From NCBI GenBank assembly GCA_019359545.1, contig JAHHHB010000015.1, positions 31,077-95,076 on the forward strand: DNA of 64,000 bases. The letters run 5' to 3'. This DNA is from Desmonostoc geniculatum HA4340-LM1. GTDB lineage: Bacteria; Cyanobacteriota; Cyanobacteriia; Cyanobacteriales; Nostocaceae. Below, one piece after another: positions 1 to 8,821 of the stretch; positions within the stretch are counted from its first letter, which is position 1, and the number at the start of each line of letters is the position of its first letter. A model generated the notes under the pieces. It worked only from the letters and a program-made list of their open reading frames with translations, did not search any database and was not told the origin of the DNA. The translations under genes and the position numbers were made by a program.

Positions 1-1
1 G

Positions 2-202
2 CGGCGTCATTTGGCACAAGTATTATTCAGGTTACCAGTGGAGGCGATCTTAATTGCCTCTCATGACTTGCATTGGTTAGGTAGAGTTACTCAACGTGCT
101 TTAGTGCTATCTGGTGGTCGCATTCAAATAGACAGTAAGATTCAGCCACTTTTGCAAGATGGTGCTACTTTAGACCAGTTGGGTTTGCCAATAGATTGGT
201 AA
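2..202 (+). CDS. ABC transporter ATP-binding protein, C-terminal fragment cut by window start
   Basis: Only the last ~66 codons are visible; the frame is open to the window edge. The peptide carries ILIASHDLHWL, which fits the H-loop (switch His) of an ABC ATPase, followed by LVLSGGRI, typical of the strand after it in CbiO-like (ECF or cobalt-type) ATPases. The Walker A, signature and Walker B motifs must lie upstream of the window. An energy-coupling factor ATPase is the best guess, but any importer ATPase of similar build would look alike here. Confidence 0.6.
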   Translation, partial: RRHLAQVLFRLPVEAILIASHDLHWLGRVTQRALVLSGGRIQIDSKIQPLLQDGATLDQLGLPIDW

Positions 203-287
203 TTTGGGTATGGGGCATGAGGCATGGGGCATTGAGGTAGACGAATAGAGTTCAAAAACTCTTTAACGGAGTTCAAAGACTCTTTAA

Positions 288-479
288 TAGACCTCTTGGA
301 TAAATATTTTTTTATCTCACGCAGAGGCGCAGAGGCAAGGCAGCGCGGTCTTCTCCCAAGGGGAGACGCCAAGGGCGATAGCGCAGCGTTAGCGAATCTG
401 CGAGCGTCTGGGGGTTTCCCCCATGAGCGACTGCCGCGCAAAGAAGAGAACGCAAAGAAAAACTTTTGCAAGAGGTCTA
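288..479. mobile_element. MITE-like element, copy A (TAGACCTCTTG inverted ends)
   Basis: The left end TAGACCTCTTG (288-298) is the exact reverse complement of the right end CAAGAGGTCTA (469-479). The outermost TA on each side could be a TA target duplication, as made by IS630/Tc1-mariner transposases. The interior holds the CACGCAGAGGCGCAGAGG repeat plus a longer filler. A shorter relative with the same ends lies at 36402-36479 in the opposite orientation. No coding capacity is credible. Confidence 0.6.
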
Positions 480-527
480 ATGAAGTTCAAACACTCATTC
501 ACGAGTATCAAAGACTCATCCGCTATT

Positions 528-588
528 CCCAATGCCCCATGCCCAATGCCCCATGCCCAATGCCCAATGCCCCATGCCCAATGCCCAA
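528..588. repeat. Short tandem repeats (CCCAATGCC / CCCATGCC)
   Basis: Interleaved 7-9 bp units of the CCCAATGCC and CCCATGCC type run for about 60 bp just upstream of the lipoprotein gene. This is a classic cyanobacterial short tandemly repeated repetitive (STRR) sequence. The frame through it is open, but the peptide would be pure repeat. Confidence 0.8.
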
Positions 589-650
589 ATACCTCCTTTA
601 TTAGTAATATTGAATACTATATTCTCAGTTTTATTGCTGTTGGGGTGTTA

Positions 651-1127
651 ATGTCTGTTTCACATAAATATACAGTTCTTGCTCCTGTTAGCCTGAGCAT
701 TGCTTTCTTCATTACTAGTTGCAGCGAAACTAAAATCTCCCAGTGCCAGCGACTGATTAAAGTTGTCAATGAAGGAACATCACTGATTGATAAAAACAAA
801 GGAACGCAGGTGATAACTAGCATCCAGCTATCTAAAGATTTGGAATTTATTACTAAATCGATTCAGGAACTGAATTTAGCAGACCCCAAGCTGAAAGAAT
901 ATCAAAGCGGTTTTGTCAAGATTTTTCAGAATCTCAGTCAAGCGATCGCCAAAGCCGGTAGGGCACTGGGTGCAACAAAAACAGCAGAAGCCTCGGCAAC
1001 TGGTAGAGAGAGAATTCAAAAGGCTAGAGCCGAAATTGATTCATCCCTGACAGCCGCTGAAACTATCGGCAAGCAATCGGATAAATTAGTCAATGAAATG
1101 AATAAGTATTGTAGCCAGCCAGATTGA
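651..1127 (+). CDS. Putative lipoprotein, conserved hypothetical
   Basis: A 158-residue protein. The N-terminus is a lipoprotein signal: a short charged start, a hydrophobic stretch and the lipobox ITSC near residue 24, so Cys would be lipidated. The rest is soluble and helical, rich in Lys, Glu and Ala, with no enzyme motif I recognise. The open frame extends upstream to 423, but that part is only repeat sequence, so the ATG directly before the signal peptide is chosen. Function unknown. Confidence 0.7.
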   Translation: MSVSHKYTVLAPVSLSIAFFITSCSETKISQCQRLIKVVNEGTSLIDKNKGTQVITSIQLSKDLEFITKSIQELNLADPKLKEYQSGFVKIFQNLSQAIAKAGRALGATKTAEASATGRERIQKARAEIDSSLTAAETIGKQSDKLVNEMNKYCSQPD

Positions 1128-1135
1128 CCAAATAA

Positions 1136-2491
1136 TTACGAATTACGAATTCCATAAGCTTGCACATACTTAGCTGGCGAAGACTGTAATTCGCCTTTCC
1201 ACCTCTCTATGAGACGTTCTGCGAAGGTTTGACCCGAAAAAGCAACTTTTTCAACAGGTTCAAGGTAAGTTAAAACTTCTGGATGTTCAAGCCCTGCATT
1301 AACTCGTGCTTCTAAACCTTGTTTTGCAAGCTTGACCATTTCTATTGCCAACTCTTGAACCGAGTCTTCACCATACTTTGCTTTTAATCCTTTCAGGCAA
1401 ATTTCAGCTTGTGCTGTCTGATAGTCTGCGATCGTCCGATTTTGCAATAGTTTCCACAAAGATTTTAGAGAAGGTTGGTGATAAACTAGTCCAGTCCAAA
1501 AAGCACATGCCGCAGGTATGTGTTCAAAAGCTTGCCCATCTATTGCCCGAAGTTCAATAGTATTACGCAAGCGGATATCAGTGTAAATAGATGAGAAGTG
1601 AGTCTGCCAGTTGTTAAATGTTGGTTGGCTGCCATCGCTAAAGCCAGTATTTAATAGTGAAGAAAAAGGGCGTCCATACATGGGTTGACAAACTCCGTTA
1701 ACCACAGAAGCGATCGCCGGAATTTCAATTGCCCAGTCAATGTAATCCTTAAAAGTCATCGAACCACTCAGGGCACACGGAATACAACCACACCGTGCCG
1801 GATCTAAACTCAGATAGTACTTTGCTCTATGTGATAATATCCCATCGATCGCCCCTGACTCGATTGGAGAGTTAGCGAAAAGTGCAGCAGACACGGGGGC
1901 TGCTGCTACAAGTGATCGCACTTTTCGATTCATGTCATCTTCAGATAAATAATCGAAAGTTACTTGTGTAGACAACGTTCGTGTCATTGCAGACAAAATT
2001 AGCGAATCAACTCTTAAGTTGCTTAAATAATCCAGCGTTATTTGATATCGTGGCTTCGATATCAATTTGGCATCTTCAAGTTTATCAAACGGCAGCAAAC
2101 TACCTGCTATCAACGCAGTTCCTAATCCTCGCGCCACCTCTGCAATTTCCAAAACAACTTGACGCATATTTTGCACAAGTTCTACTAAATCTTTTGCTGG
2201 AGGAGATGCATATTCTATTTGTTCCCCAGATTCTATAACCACTTTTGTTTTATCAGCTCTTACAAGACCTATAAGCAGATTTTCTTCATAAATAGGATTC
2301 CAGTCATCGGTTTTCATCAAAACTTCGAGTATGGCTTTAGCTCCTCTATTCCCATCATAAGGTAATGAGATTCCCGTATTGGGATCGACTACACCAAATT
2401 CCAGCTCAATTCCTATTTTTTCAGTAACAGTTTCGTCTTTCAAAAAGTAAGATAGCAGGTCTTGATGAGTAAGAGATGGCTTATTTGTCAC
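1136..2491 (-). CDS. Glutamate-cysteine ligase-like protein (GCS2/EgtA type)
   Basis: A 451-residue protein of the glutamate-cysteine ligase 2 fold. IGIELEFG near residues 27-33 matches the acidic strand that binds Mg-ATP and glutamate, and RLRNTIELRAIDGQ around residue 310 matches the later conserved block of the plant/actinobacterial branch. Family members join glutamate to an amine, usually cysteine, through the gamma-carboxyl. It looks closer to the EgtA/plant type than to the shorter housekeeping cyanobacterial GshA, so it may have another amine acceptor. It is the last of three minus-strand genes, after a 2OG-Fe(II) oxygenase and an EamA exporter. A 270-bp repeat-bearing gap separates it from them, so co-transcription is uncertain. 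Confidence 0.7.
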   Translation of the reverse strand: MTNKPSLTHQDLLSYFLKDETVTEKIGIELEFGVVDPNTGISLPYDGNRGAKAILEVLMKTDDWNPIYEENLLIGLVRADKTKVVIESGEQIEYASPPAKDLVELVQNMRQVVLEIAEVARGLGTALIAGSLLPFDKLEDAKLISKPRYQITLDYLSNLRVDSLILSAMTRTLSTQVTFDYLSEDDMNRKVRSLVAAAPVSAALFANSPIESGAIDGILSHRAKYYLSLDPARCGCIPCALSGSMTFKDYIDWAIEIPAIASVVNGVCQPMYGRPFSSLLNTGFSDGSQPTFNNWQTHFSSIYTDIRLRNTIELRAIDGQAFEHIPAACAFWTGLVYHQPSLKSLWKLLQNRTIADYQTAQAEICLKGLKAKYGEDSVQELAIEMVKLAKQGLEARVNAGLEHPEVLTYLEPVEKVAFSGQTFAERLIERWKGELQSSPAKYVQAYGIRNS

Positions 2492-2605
2492 GACTAATTA
2501 CTTTTGTAATCAAATGAATTTAACACAACGACAAACCGCACTCAAGGCGTCTACGGTAAGAGGTTGTTTGAAAAGAGATTGGCTGTGTTTTTACCCTCCT
2601 TAGTC

Positions 2606-2664
2606 CCCCCTTTACAAGGGGGAAACAAGAAAAATCTGGTTCCCTCCCCTTTACAAGGGGAGGG
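2606..2664. repeat. Two GC-rich hairpins (CCCCTTTACAAGGGG type)
   Basis: Two adjacent palindromes, CCCCCTTTACAAGGGGG at 2606-2622 and a longer relative at 2642-2664, share the core CCCCTTTACAAGGGG. This is a dispersed cyanobacterial palindrome. Lying between the EamA and ligase genes, it could attenuate readthrough, but there is no clear T-tract on the minus strand. Confidence 0.65.
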
Positions 2665-2762
2665 TTAGGGAGGGGTCAAAATATTTTATACATCAATTAT
2701 AACTTTTCAAACATCCTCTAAAAGCCGTGCAAGAAAGTTCTGTTTTAATTTTTAGTTCTGAA

Positions 2763-3767
2763 TTATGAATTCAGCAATTCTGACTCAATTACTGGTTCTT
2801 CAGCGATAGTTTTCATATCCGCCTTATTTGCTCCCTGACCGGATTTAGCTATGTATATACCGAGTAAAATTATGAAAAAAGTCAACAAATTGAGGATACT
2901 TAAGTGTTCAGCAAATATGAACCAGGCAAGGGTTGTAGTAATAATTGGCTCAAGCAGAAGGAACAGAGAAAGAAATCCTGATGAGAAGTGCTTGAGACTA
3001 TAAGCAAGAATCCCGGAACCAATTACTTGGCAGAAAAGAGCTAGGCAAAACACTGGTATCCATCCCTCCACTGAAGAAGGAAAAATTTGCTTTTCCGTCA
3101 ATGCAGTGAGTGGAAATGTCAAAAAAATTCTGAAAAAACACGACCATAATACTATGCTTGTTGCGGAAAACTTATCTCGGAGTTTTTCCATTACTAGAAA
3201 ATTCGCTGCATAAAAGACCGCAGAAAGTAAAGCCAAAGCATCACCGATCAACCCATCGGTAGCGATTTGTAAATCTTGAATACCAATGGCGATCGCTCCC
3301 CCGATGGTTAGAAACATACCAATGAGAAATTTTCGATCGAAACTATGGCCAAACACCAGCCATCCCCCGAAAGTTGCAAAAATTGGGGTGAGATTATGCA
3401 GAAGATTGGCGTTGGCAACGTTAGTTTGAGTCAGTGACCAAGCCCAAGTAAGTTGAGAAATCGAAACGACAGTTGCTGACACTATCAGCAATAATATATC
3501 AGGAATCGCGTAAGTTTCTTTTGGTGTAAAGGAATTTCCGGACACTCGAAAAGCGATCGCTTTGCTCCCCTTCCACATAGCTAAAATTGCAGTCGCTATC
3601 CAAAAGCGATTGAAGACTGTGGCATTAGGACCAATATACTGTTCGCTCAATTTAATCAACACTGCTGCTAGAGACAAAGCAGATATTCCTACGAGTAATA
3701 AGGAAACCGGCATCAGAGTTGATAGTGAATTTGTCTGTTGCTGTGGCGATTCTAGTACCTTGGTCAT
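2763..3767 (-). CDS. EamA/DMT-family transporter
   Basis: About 334 residues with ten predicted hydrophobic segments arranged as two five-helix EamA halves, the usual length for this drug/metabolite exporter superfamily. The second half contains GIGAIAIGIQDL-like and LEPIITTTLAW segments typical of the family (exact text: IGGAIAIGIQDL and LLLEPIITTTLAWFI). An upstream TTG at 3797 is possible, but the ATG is preferred because the extra residues add nothing membrane-like. It sits 34 bp after the oxygenase gene on the same strand, so the two are probably co-transcribed. Its substrate is unknown; a product of the neighbouring enzymes is a reasonable guess. Confidence 0.75.
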   Translation of the reverse strand: MTKVLESPQQQTNSLSTLMPVSLLLVGISALSLAAVLIKLSEQYIGPNATVFNRFWIATAILAMWKGSKAIAFRVSGNSFTPKETYAIPDILLLIVSATVVSISQLTWAWSLTQTNVANANLLHNLTPIFATFGGWLVFGHSFDRKFLIGMFLTIGGAIAIGIQDLQIATDGLIGDALALLSAVFYAANFLVMEKLRDKFSATSIVLWSCFFRIFLTFPLTALTEKQIFPSSVEGWIPVFCLALFCQVIGSGILAYSLKHFSSGFLSLFLLLEPIITTTLAWFIFAEHLSILNLLTFFIILLGIYIAKSGQGANKADMKTIAEEPVIESELLNS

Positions 3768-3801
3768 AATTGTTGTATTACAAAAGTTTCTGAACAAAAG
3801 C

Positions 3802-4815
3802 TCACTGACTGACGAGTGTGGTGCCTCCTCGTACAGAACCGGGTGCTATATTGCCATAAGGTATGCTGTACTCAGGTGGCAGGGGACGACTTTTCGGATG
3901 AGAAAGCCAAATTCGTTGCAAATGTCGTTTGCTTTCGGTTCCATCTGTATAGTGCTTTCGGCCATGTACTACAACCCAGTTATTCAAAAGAAGTATATCT
4001 CCCGGTAAGAGCATAAAAGTTAATTTAAATTTGGGGCTATTACAAAGTTCATTGAATATATCAAGCGCTTGCCTTTGCTTCTCGGTCAAACGAGGAGCAT
4101 TGGTCTTATTTTGAGCATGATCGATCAAAAAAGGTGCGTAAAGGCAAACGAAATAGCCCTGACAATTTGCGAATATTGGTAACGGATAATACTCTTGGTT
4201 GCCTTGATACCAGTTTGGTAGCTTATGATCGAACGGCTGATATAAAACTTCTAGTAAGTCTGGGTAATGCTCTAGCATTTCATTATGTACAGCAACTGAA
4301 CTGGTTAGTTCTGATTCGCCCCCAAATTCTCCTTGTGATATGCATAGCATCATCAGCAGATCGCACCCATCGCTGTGAAGAGGAGCAGGTCCCCCACTAT
4401 TGAGATATCGTGACTTTGGATCTCCGTCCTTTAAGCCTATGTCCTTCATATCATTAATCAACTCTCCTGCGCGACTCTGTGGAATAGCCGTGCCCAAATG
4501 CAGACTGATACCCCACAATAATTTCTTTACTTCCACAGGCTCATATTTCTCGACAGGTAATCCGCGAAGTATAACTGCCCCAATTCCATTTTCGACGATA
4601 TCAAGAACATAAGATAGTTTTGCCGAAAAAGAAGGTAGAGGAAATTCGTTCTTAGTTATGTTTTGATATTCAACATTGGGGTCTAAGTGTTTTTGCAAAG
4701 TAGTATTGATTTCATTAATCTCCTCTTGTGTTAACTCTATTATCCAATCAGGATGGTTAATCAGTTCATTAGATGTAAATGCACAGGGAAGATCAAACTT
4801 AATTAAATCCCGCAC
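3802..4815 (-). CDS. TauD/TfdA-family 2-oxoglutarate-Fe(II) dioxygenase
   Basis: A 337-residue enzyme. The iron-binding triad is visible as HSD (His147, Asp149) and a distal His284 in VVVHGRKHYTD. An Arg in the following KRHLQRIWL block would bind 2-oxoglutarate. VILRGLPV near residue 82 is the usual family strand. Such enzymes hydroxylate, desaturate or cleave small substrates such as amino acids and sulfonates. It is the first gene of the oxygenase-EamA-ligase unit. The substrate cannot be read from sequence. Confidence 0.8.
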   Translation of the reverse strand: MRDLIKFDLPCAFTSNELINHPDWIIELTQEEINEINTTLQKHLDPNVEYQNITKNEFPLPSFSAKLSYVLDIVENGIGAVILRGLPVEKYEPVEVKKLLWGISLHLGTAIPQSRAGELINDMKDIGLKDGDPKSRYLNSGGPAPLHSDGCDLLMMLCISQGEFGGESELTSSVAVHNEMLEHYPDLLEVLYQPFDHKLPNWYQGNQEYYPLPIFANCQGYFVCLYAPFLIDHAQNKTNAPRLTEKQRQALDIFNELCNSPKFKLTFMLLPGDILLLNNWVVVHGRKHYTDGTESKRHLQRIWLSHPKSRPLPPEYSIPYGNIAPGSVRGGTTLVSQ

Positions 4816-5076
4816 TATATTTTTCTCTTAGTATTTTGATGTGATTATAATCGTCTCATAAAATTTGTCAATTACAGCAAGCGGAGCTAAGTTTTGTCTG
4901 TGTGCAACATTAACCCTGACTGATAGTTGCCAGGTCTAGTAATAAATTAGACTTTACAAGCCCCTCTCAAATCAAGTAATTTTTATCACTCTTTTTTGGG
5001 AAATTTTCCTGATACACACCAACTTTGTCTGTCAAAAGAAATGTTGGTACAAGTCAAATGAAATACCAGGAGTGAT

Positions 5077-6936
5077 ATGAGTCTACTGATGGCCAGTATG
5101 CTAGCAACAGTGCCAATATCTGCGCCCAATTTACCGGAACAGCCTGTAATTGAATCAGATAATCTGGTGCAGCAGTCAACACAAGAAAATTTATCTCAAG
5201 TAGTCCCACCTGCTGAAATTACACCGCCTGAATTTGTACATCCAGATACAAATACCTCAACAACTGTAAAAAGTAAGTACGAAAATATACTGAAAAAAAG
5301 TAGAGAAAAAATTCAATTTATCAATTCTTCTAACTCGCCTGAATCAAAAAATACCCAACCTCTAACAAAGGAACCTGACAAAAATTATCCCGATTCTCCA
5401 GACTCAGACAACCCAATGTCTCAAGTCAACTCGGTATCGCAGCTTGAGGATGTGCAACCCTCTGACTGGGCTTTTGGTGCTTTCCAGTCTTTGGTAGAAC
5501 GTTATGGCTGCATTGCGGGATATGCTGATGGTACTTACTTGGGGAATCGTACTATTAGCCGTTATGAATTTGCGGCTGGTGTAAATGCTTGTTTAGAGAA
5601 GATTAACGAAGCGATGCCTGGGTTGGGCTACGCCTACGCTAACAATAAACTTAACACTGTTAACAATGAAGATTTAATCCTGCTGCAAAGGTTGCAAGGT
5701 GAATTCAAAGCAGAGTTGCAACAATTACAGCAGCGTGTCGAGGTTCTCGAAAACCAGACAAGTGAATTACAAAACAATCAGTTTTCCACAACTACCAGAT
5801 TATTTGGTCAAGCCGTTTTTAGCGTTCAGGGAACCAATACCACCAACGCAGATTTGTTTCCTAGAGATGGAATACCTGAACGCCAGGGAAAAACGAATCT
5901 GACTTTCACAAGTAGCGCCCAACTAACCTTAGCAACTTCATTTACCGGGCGAGATTTACTGTTAACAGGGTTGTCTGCTGGTAATTTGGGTTCTAATGCG
6001 TCCTTGGTATCTACCAATATGGGACGGTTGGGTTTCGAGTCCAATACAGACAACAATCTAGTTATCAGTGACTTATCTTATCGATTTCTGGCCTCGAAGA
6101 ACTTGGGAATTGTCGTCGGTACCGCCGGAGTCAACCCCATCAAGACCTTTCGGGGTATTAGCCCATTAGAAGGTTCCAGCGATGGTGCAATTTCTCTATT
6201 TGGTCAACGTAACCCGATTTTAGGCATTGGTAACGGCACTGGTGGTATAGGTTTTGACTGGCAAATTAGCGATCGCATTAGTTTGCAAGGCGTTTATAGT
6301 GCAGAAATTCCGAGTTTTCCAGGCAATAGCAATCAGGGCGGATTATTTGGTGGTAGATTTACTGCTGGCGCTCAGTTAAGTTTAGCACCCAGTGATAACA
6401 TCGATATCGGTGTACATTATCTTTATTCTCACTCCCCAGATGGCTTACTGGGAAATGGTATCGGCGATTCTCAACTGATTTCGCCTTTTGCAGATGCGAC
6501 AGCTTTTGATACCCAAGCAATTGGCGCTACCGTTGCTTGGCGAATTAACCCTAACTTGCAGTTGGGTGGTTGGGGTGGCTTCACTTCCTCCAAACCCTCC
6601 AATCTTTCTGGAAGTGTAGAAACTACTAACTGGATGGTGTTCGCGGCTTTTCCCAATTTGCTGCGTCCTGGAAATTTAGGAGGCGTTCTTGTGGGACAAC
6701 CGCCGAAAATTACTTCTAGCACTTTACCTGAGGGATTTAACTTTCCCAACTTTTCTGATGGGGGGACACCAGGCGGACGCAGTGACACATCAATTCACGT
6801 AGAACTTTTTTACCGCGCCCAACTGAGTGACAATATTGCCCTGACTCCCGGCTTATTCGTTATTTTCAACCCCGATCACAATGCTGCTAACGATACTTTG
6901 CTAGTTGGAGCATTAAGAGCAACTTTCCGGTTTTAA
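5077..6936 (+). CDS. SLH-domain OprB-like outer-membrane porin
   Basis: A 619-residue protein with a short N-terminal signal-like stretch, a Pro/Ser/Asn-rich linker (about 25-115), one S-layer homology domain (VQPSDWAFGAFQSLVERYG and the following AGYADGTYLGNRTISRYEF), and a coiled coil around residues 205-235. A long OprB-type beta-barrel ends in the terminal TFRF, whose final Phe is usual for outer-membrane insertion. The SLH domain binds peptidoglycan-linked polymer. The start is fixed by an in-frame stop at 5059-5061 and the AGGAG at 5068-5072. Cyanobacteria carry several such porins for small solutes and inorganic ions. Confidence 0.88.
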   Translation: MSLLMASMLATVPISAPNLPEQPVIESDNLVQQSTQENLSQVVPPAEITPPEFVHPDTNTSTTVKSKYENILKKSREKIQFINSSNSPESKNTQPLTKEPDKNYPDSPDSDNPMSQVNSVSQLEDVQPSDWAFGAFQSLVERYGCIAGYADGTYLGNRTISRYEFAAGVNACLEKINEAMPGLGYAYANNKLNTVNNEDLILLQRLQGEFKAELQQLQQRVEVLENQTSELQNNQFSTTTRLFGQAVFSVQGTNTTNADLFPRDGIPERQGKTNLTFTSSAQLTLATSFTGRDLLLTGLSAGNLGSNASLVSTNMGRLGFESNTDNNLVISDLSYRFLASKNLGIVVGTAGVNPIKTFRGISPLEGSSDGAISLFGQRNPILGIGNGTGGIGFDWQISDRISLQGVYSAEIPSFPGNSNQGGLFGGRFTAGAQLSLAPSDNIDIGVHYLYSHSPDGLLGNGIGDSQLISPFADATAFDTQAIGATVAWRINPNLQLGGWGGFTSSKPSNLSGSVETTNWMVFAAFPNLLRPGNLGGVLVGQPPKITSSTLPEGFNFPNFSDGGTPGGRSDTSIHVELFYRAQLSDNIALTPGLFVIFNPDHNAANDTLLVGALRATFRF

Positions 6937-7075
6937 TTTTATACTGGCGTAAATGTAATAAAATACGCTTTTTTATTACGGAATAATTCAGTACTTAAAT
7001 GCTGCTATTTCCCAATAAAAGGAAGTAAAAACCCATGCGTATTTTTTCGTAGGTGATTAAAGGAGCAACTTTTTC

Positions 7076-8320
7076 ATGAAATTAAATTCATTAACTTACA
7101 CCACTCGCCAAAATCCAAAATCCAAAACTTGTACTGAGCGAAGTCGAAGTATCCAAAATCCAAAATTCTATCGTGTAGTTTTTAGCAGCAGTAGTTTAGC
7201 CGCAGTCATGATTGCTTTAGGTGGAACAAGTGCTTTGGCTCAAATCACAATTCAAAGCACTGGGACATTATCAGGTACCATTCAACTTCCCAGCATTAAT
7301 CCGAATTTCAATCAAAGCACCACTCGTGTTGACACAGACGACACGGGGACTTACTCGCGCAACTTGGGTACTAGAAACAATCCTAATTACGTTCCTGTAT
7401 ACAAGTCAGACTATGTGCAAGTCCAAACACGCTCTGATGGTAGTTTGCATTATTTTGTTGACTTTAAAGGCATTCCGATTGTCTCCTTCAACGGTGTTCT
7501 CACTTCACCTGTTCTCTCTGGCGGGGAGTTAACACCTTATAAATACCAGGGAAGATTGGCCGGAACTATATTTCAAGGAGTAGTTCAGGATGAATTTAAT
7601 CTCACGAGAGGCTACTATACTGGTACTGTTACTGACCCAAAGACTGGAAACCAGTATCAGGGAACTTTTGAAGTGAGTGGATATGGAGTCAGGTATAGCG
7701 ATCGCAATGGTGGTGCAACCCCCACAGTCTTTGATTTCAAGTCCGATCTCCCAGGTTCGCCAAAGGTGACATCTTTGGAAATGACTAATTCTCCCCTAGC
7801 GAGAGTGACAATCAAAGTACCTGCAACTGCAACTCTCATCACTCCCACGCCAGTAGTTGATGCTGGTAGTGAGATAAATGTTGCGCCAATCGTTGATGGT
7901 GGTAGTGAGATAAATGTTGCGCCAATCGTTGATGGTGGTAGTGAGATAAATGTTGCGCCAATCTTTGATGGTGGTAACACAATGAATATTGCACCAATCG
8001 TTGATGGTGGTAGTGAGATAAATATTGCGCCAATCTTTGATGGTGGTAGCACAATGAATGTTGCGCCAATCGTTGATGGTGGGAGTGCGATCGCTTCGCC
8101 AACGACTACAAGCTACACATCTGGGACTAATTCTTCATCACTATCTACTACACCTAACATGGAATTCAGTAGTGGTAATTCTCCAGCAGTCAATCAAGTA
8201 GTTATCAACCCTGCAACCTTCGCTCAAACTGCTTGTTCAAAGGATTCTGTCAACAGCTGTACAAAACCTGTTTCACCCAAACAAGCGATCGGTCCGCGCA
8301 GTAGAGTGTTGGTGCGTTAG
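7076..8320 (+). CDS. Secreted repeat protein of unknown function
   Basis: A 414-residue protein with an AGGAG at 7061-7065. The N-terminus is odd: residues ~10-30 are encoded by dispersed repeats (CAAAATCCAAAATCC and CTGAGCGAAGTCGAAGTA), followed by a hydrophobic segment ending in SALA, a plausible signal-peptidase site. The central part (about 60-250) looks like a beta-rich globular domain. Residues 261-340 are a 12-residue repeat (consensus GSEINVAPIVDG), and the C-terminus is Ser/Thr-rich. It follows the porin on the same strand with a 139-bp gap. No family recognised; extracellular or periplasmic location inferred. Confidence 0.75.
   Translation: MKLNSLTYTTRQNPKSKTCTERSRSIQNPKFYRVVFSSSSLAAVMIALGGTSALAQITIQSTGTLSGTIQLPSINPNFNQSTTRVDTDDTGTYSRNLGTRNNPNYVPVYKSDYVQVQTRSDGSLHYFVDFKGIPIVSFNGVLTSPVLSGGELTPYKYQGRLAGTIFQGVVQDEFNLTRGYYTGTVTDPKTGNQYQGTFEVSGYGVRYSDRNGGATPTVFDFKSDLPGSPKVTSLEMTNSPLARVTIKVPATATLITPTPVVDAGSEINVAPIVDGGSEINVAPIVDGGSEINVAPIFDGGNTMNIAPIVDGGSEINIAPIFDGGSTMNVAPIVDGGSAIASPTTTSYTSGTNSSSLSTTPNMEFSSGNSPAVNQVVINPATFAQTACSKDSVNSCTKPVSPKQAIGPRSRVLVR
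7856..8095 (+). repeat. 36-bp in-frame tandem repeat, six units plus a partial seventh
   Basis: Units begin GTTGATGGTGGTAGTGAGAT and encode V/F-D-G-G-S-E-I-N-V-A-P-I. Units 2 and 3 are identical; units 4 and 6 share a TTTGAT start and an ACAATGAAT variant, which suggests duplication of unit pairs. The array degenerates into GGGAGTGCGATCGCT, a HIP1 site. Confidence 0.9.
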
Positions 8321-8821
8321 ATATTTATACCAATTTGCACATCTTTCCGTAACTTTCATTTTGAGGGGAGTGGGGAGTAGGGAAGAAAAATTTATCACCA
8401 AAAAACCTTTTCCCACTCACCACTCCTCATTCCCTATTCCCTATTCCCCATTCCCCATTCTCAGAAAAACTTTAGGGTACTTCTGGAACTCTAACACCAC
8501 ACAATGAAATCAATATAATAGCTAGGACAGACTAATATTCCAATTCAAAAAGTCCCCCTAAGCTATTCTGTAGCGTTTTGTAGGTCAGACTTCCTTTCTG
8601 TGGTAGATTTTACCCCGATGATTTTCTGGCTATACTAGTGGCTTAAGCCGATTGACTAAAAAGGACTCAGGACTACGGACTAGGTAATAACATTAAAAAT
8701 ACTATTTCCCAATCCCCAATCCCCAATCCCCAATCTTGGGATTACAGAAACTTTATCAGTCGATCGCAATAACACTACAAAGTAAATTTAGATCAATTAA
8801 ACGTCTTCTGAGTTAGCACCT
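8321..8821. other. Intergenic region with repeats only
   Basis: No gene is seen. It holds GGGGAGTGGGGAGTAGGG with a complementary CCCACTCACCACTCC stretch (about 8364-8430), CCCTATTCCC units and, at about 8709-8735, CCCCAATCCCCAATC units. The last 100 bp before the DUF1361 gene probably contain its promoter, but no clear -10/-35 pair stands out. Confidence 0.6.

Noticed and set aside
142..471. 109-codon minus-strand frame
   Set aside because: It runs through MITE A and repeats antisense to the ABC gene tail; the peptide is repeat-derived.
423..650. N-terminal extension of the lipoprotein gene
   Set aside because: Encoded wholly by MITE A and STRR sequence and would bury the lipoprotein signal.
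7856..8095. Possible CRISPR array
   Set aside because: The 36-bp units are contiguous and in frame, with no unique spacers.
7657..8102. Long minus-strand frames of repeated LPPSTIGAIFI or HHQRLAQHLSHY units
   Set aside because: Mirror frames of the 36-bp repeat in the secreted protein gene; the periodicity keeps all frames open.
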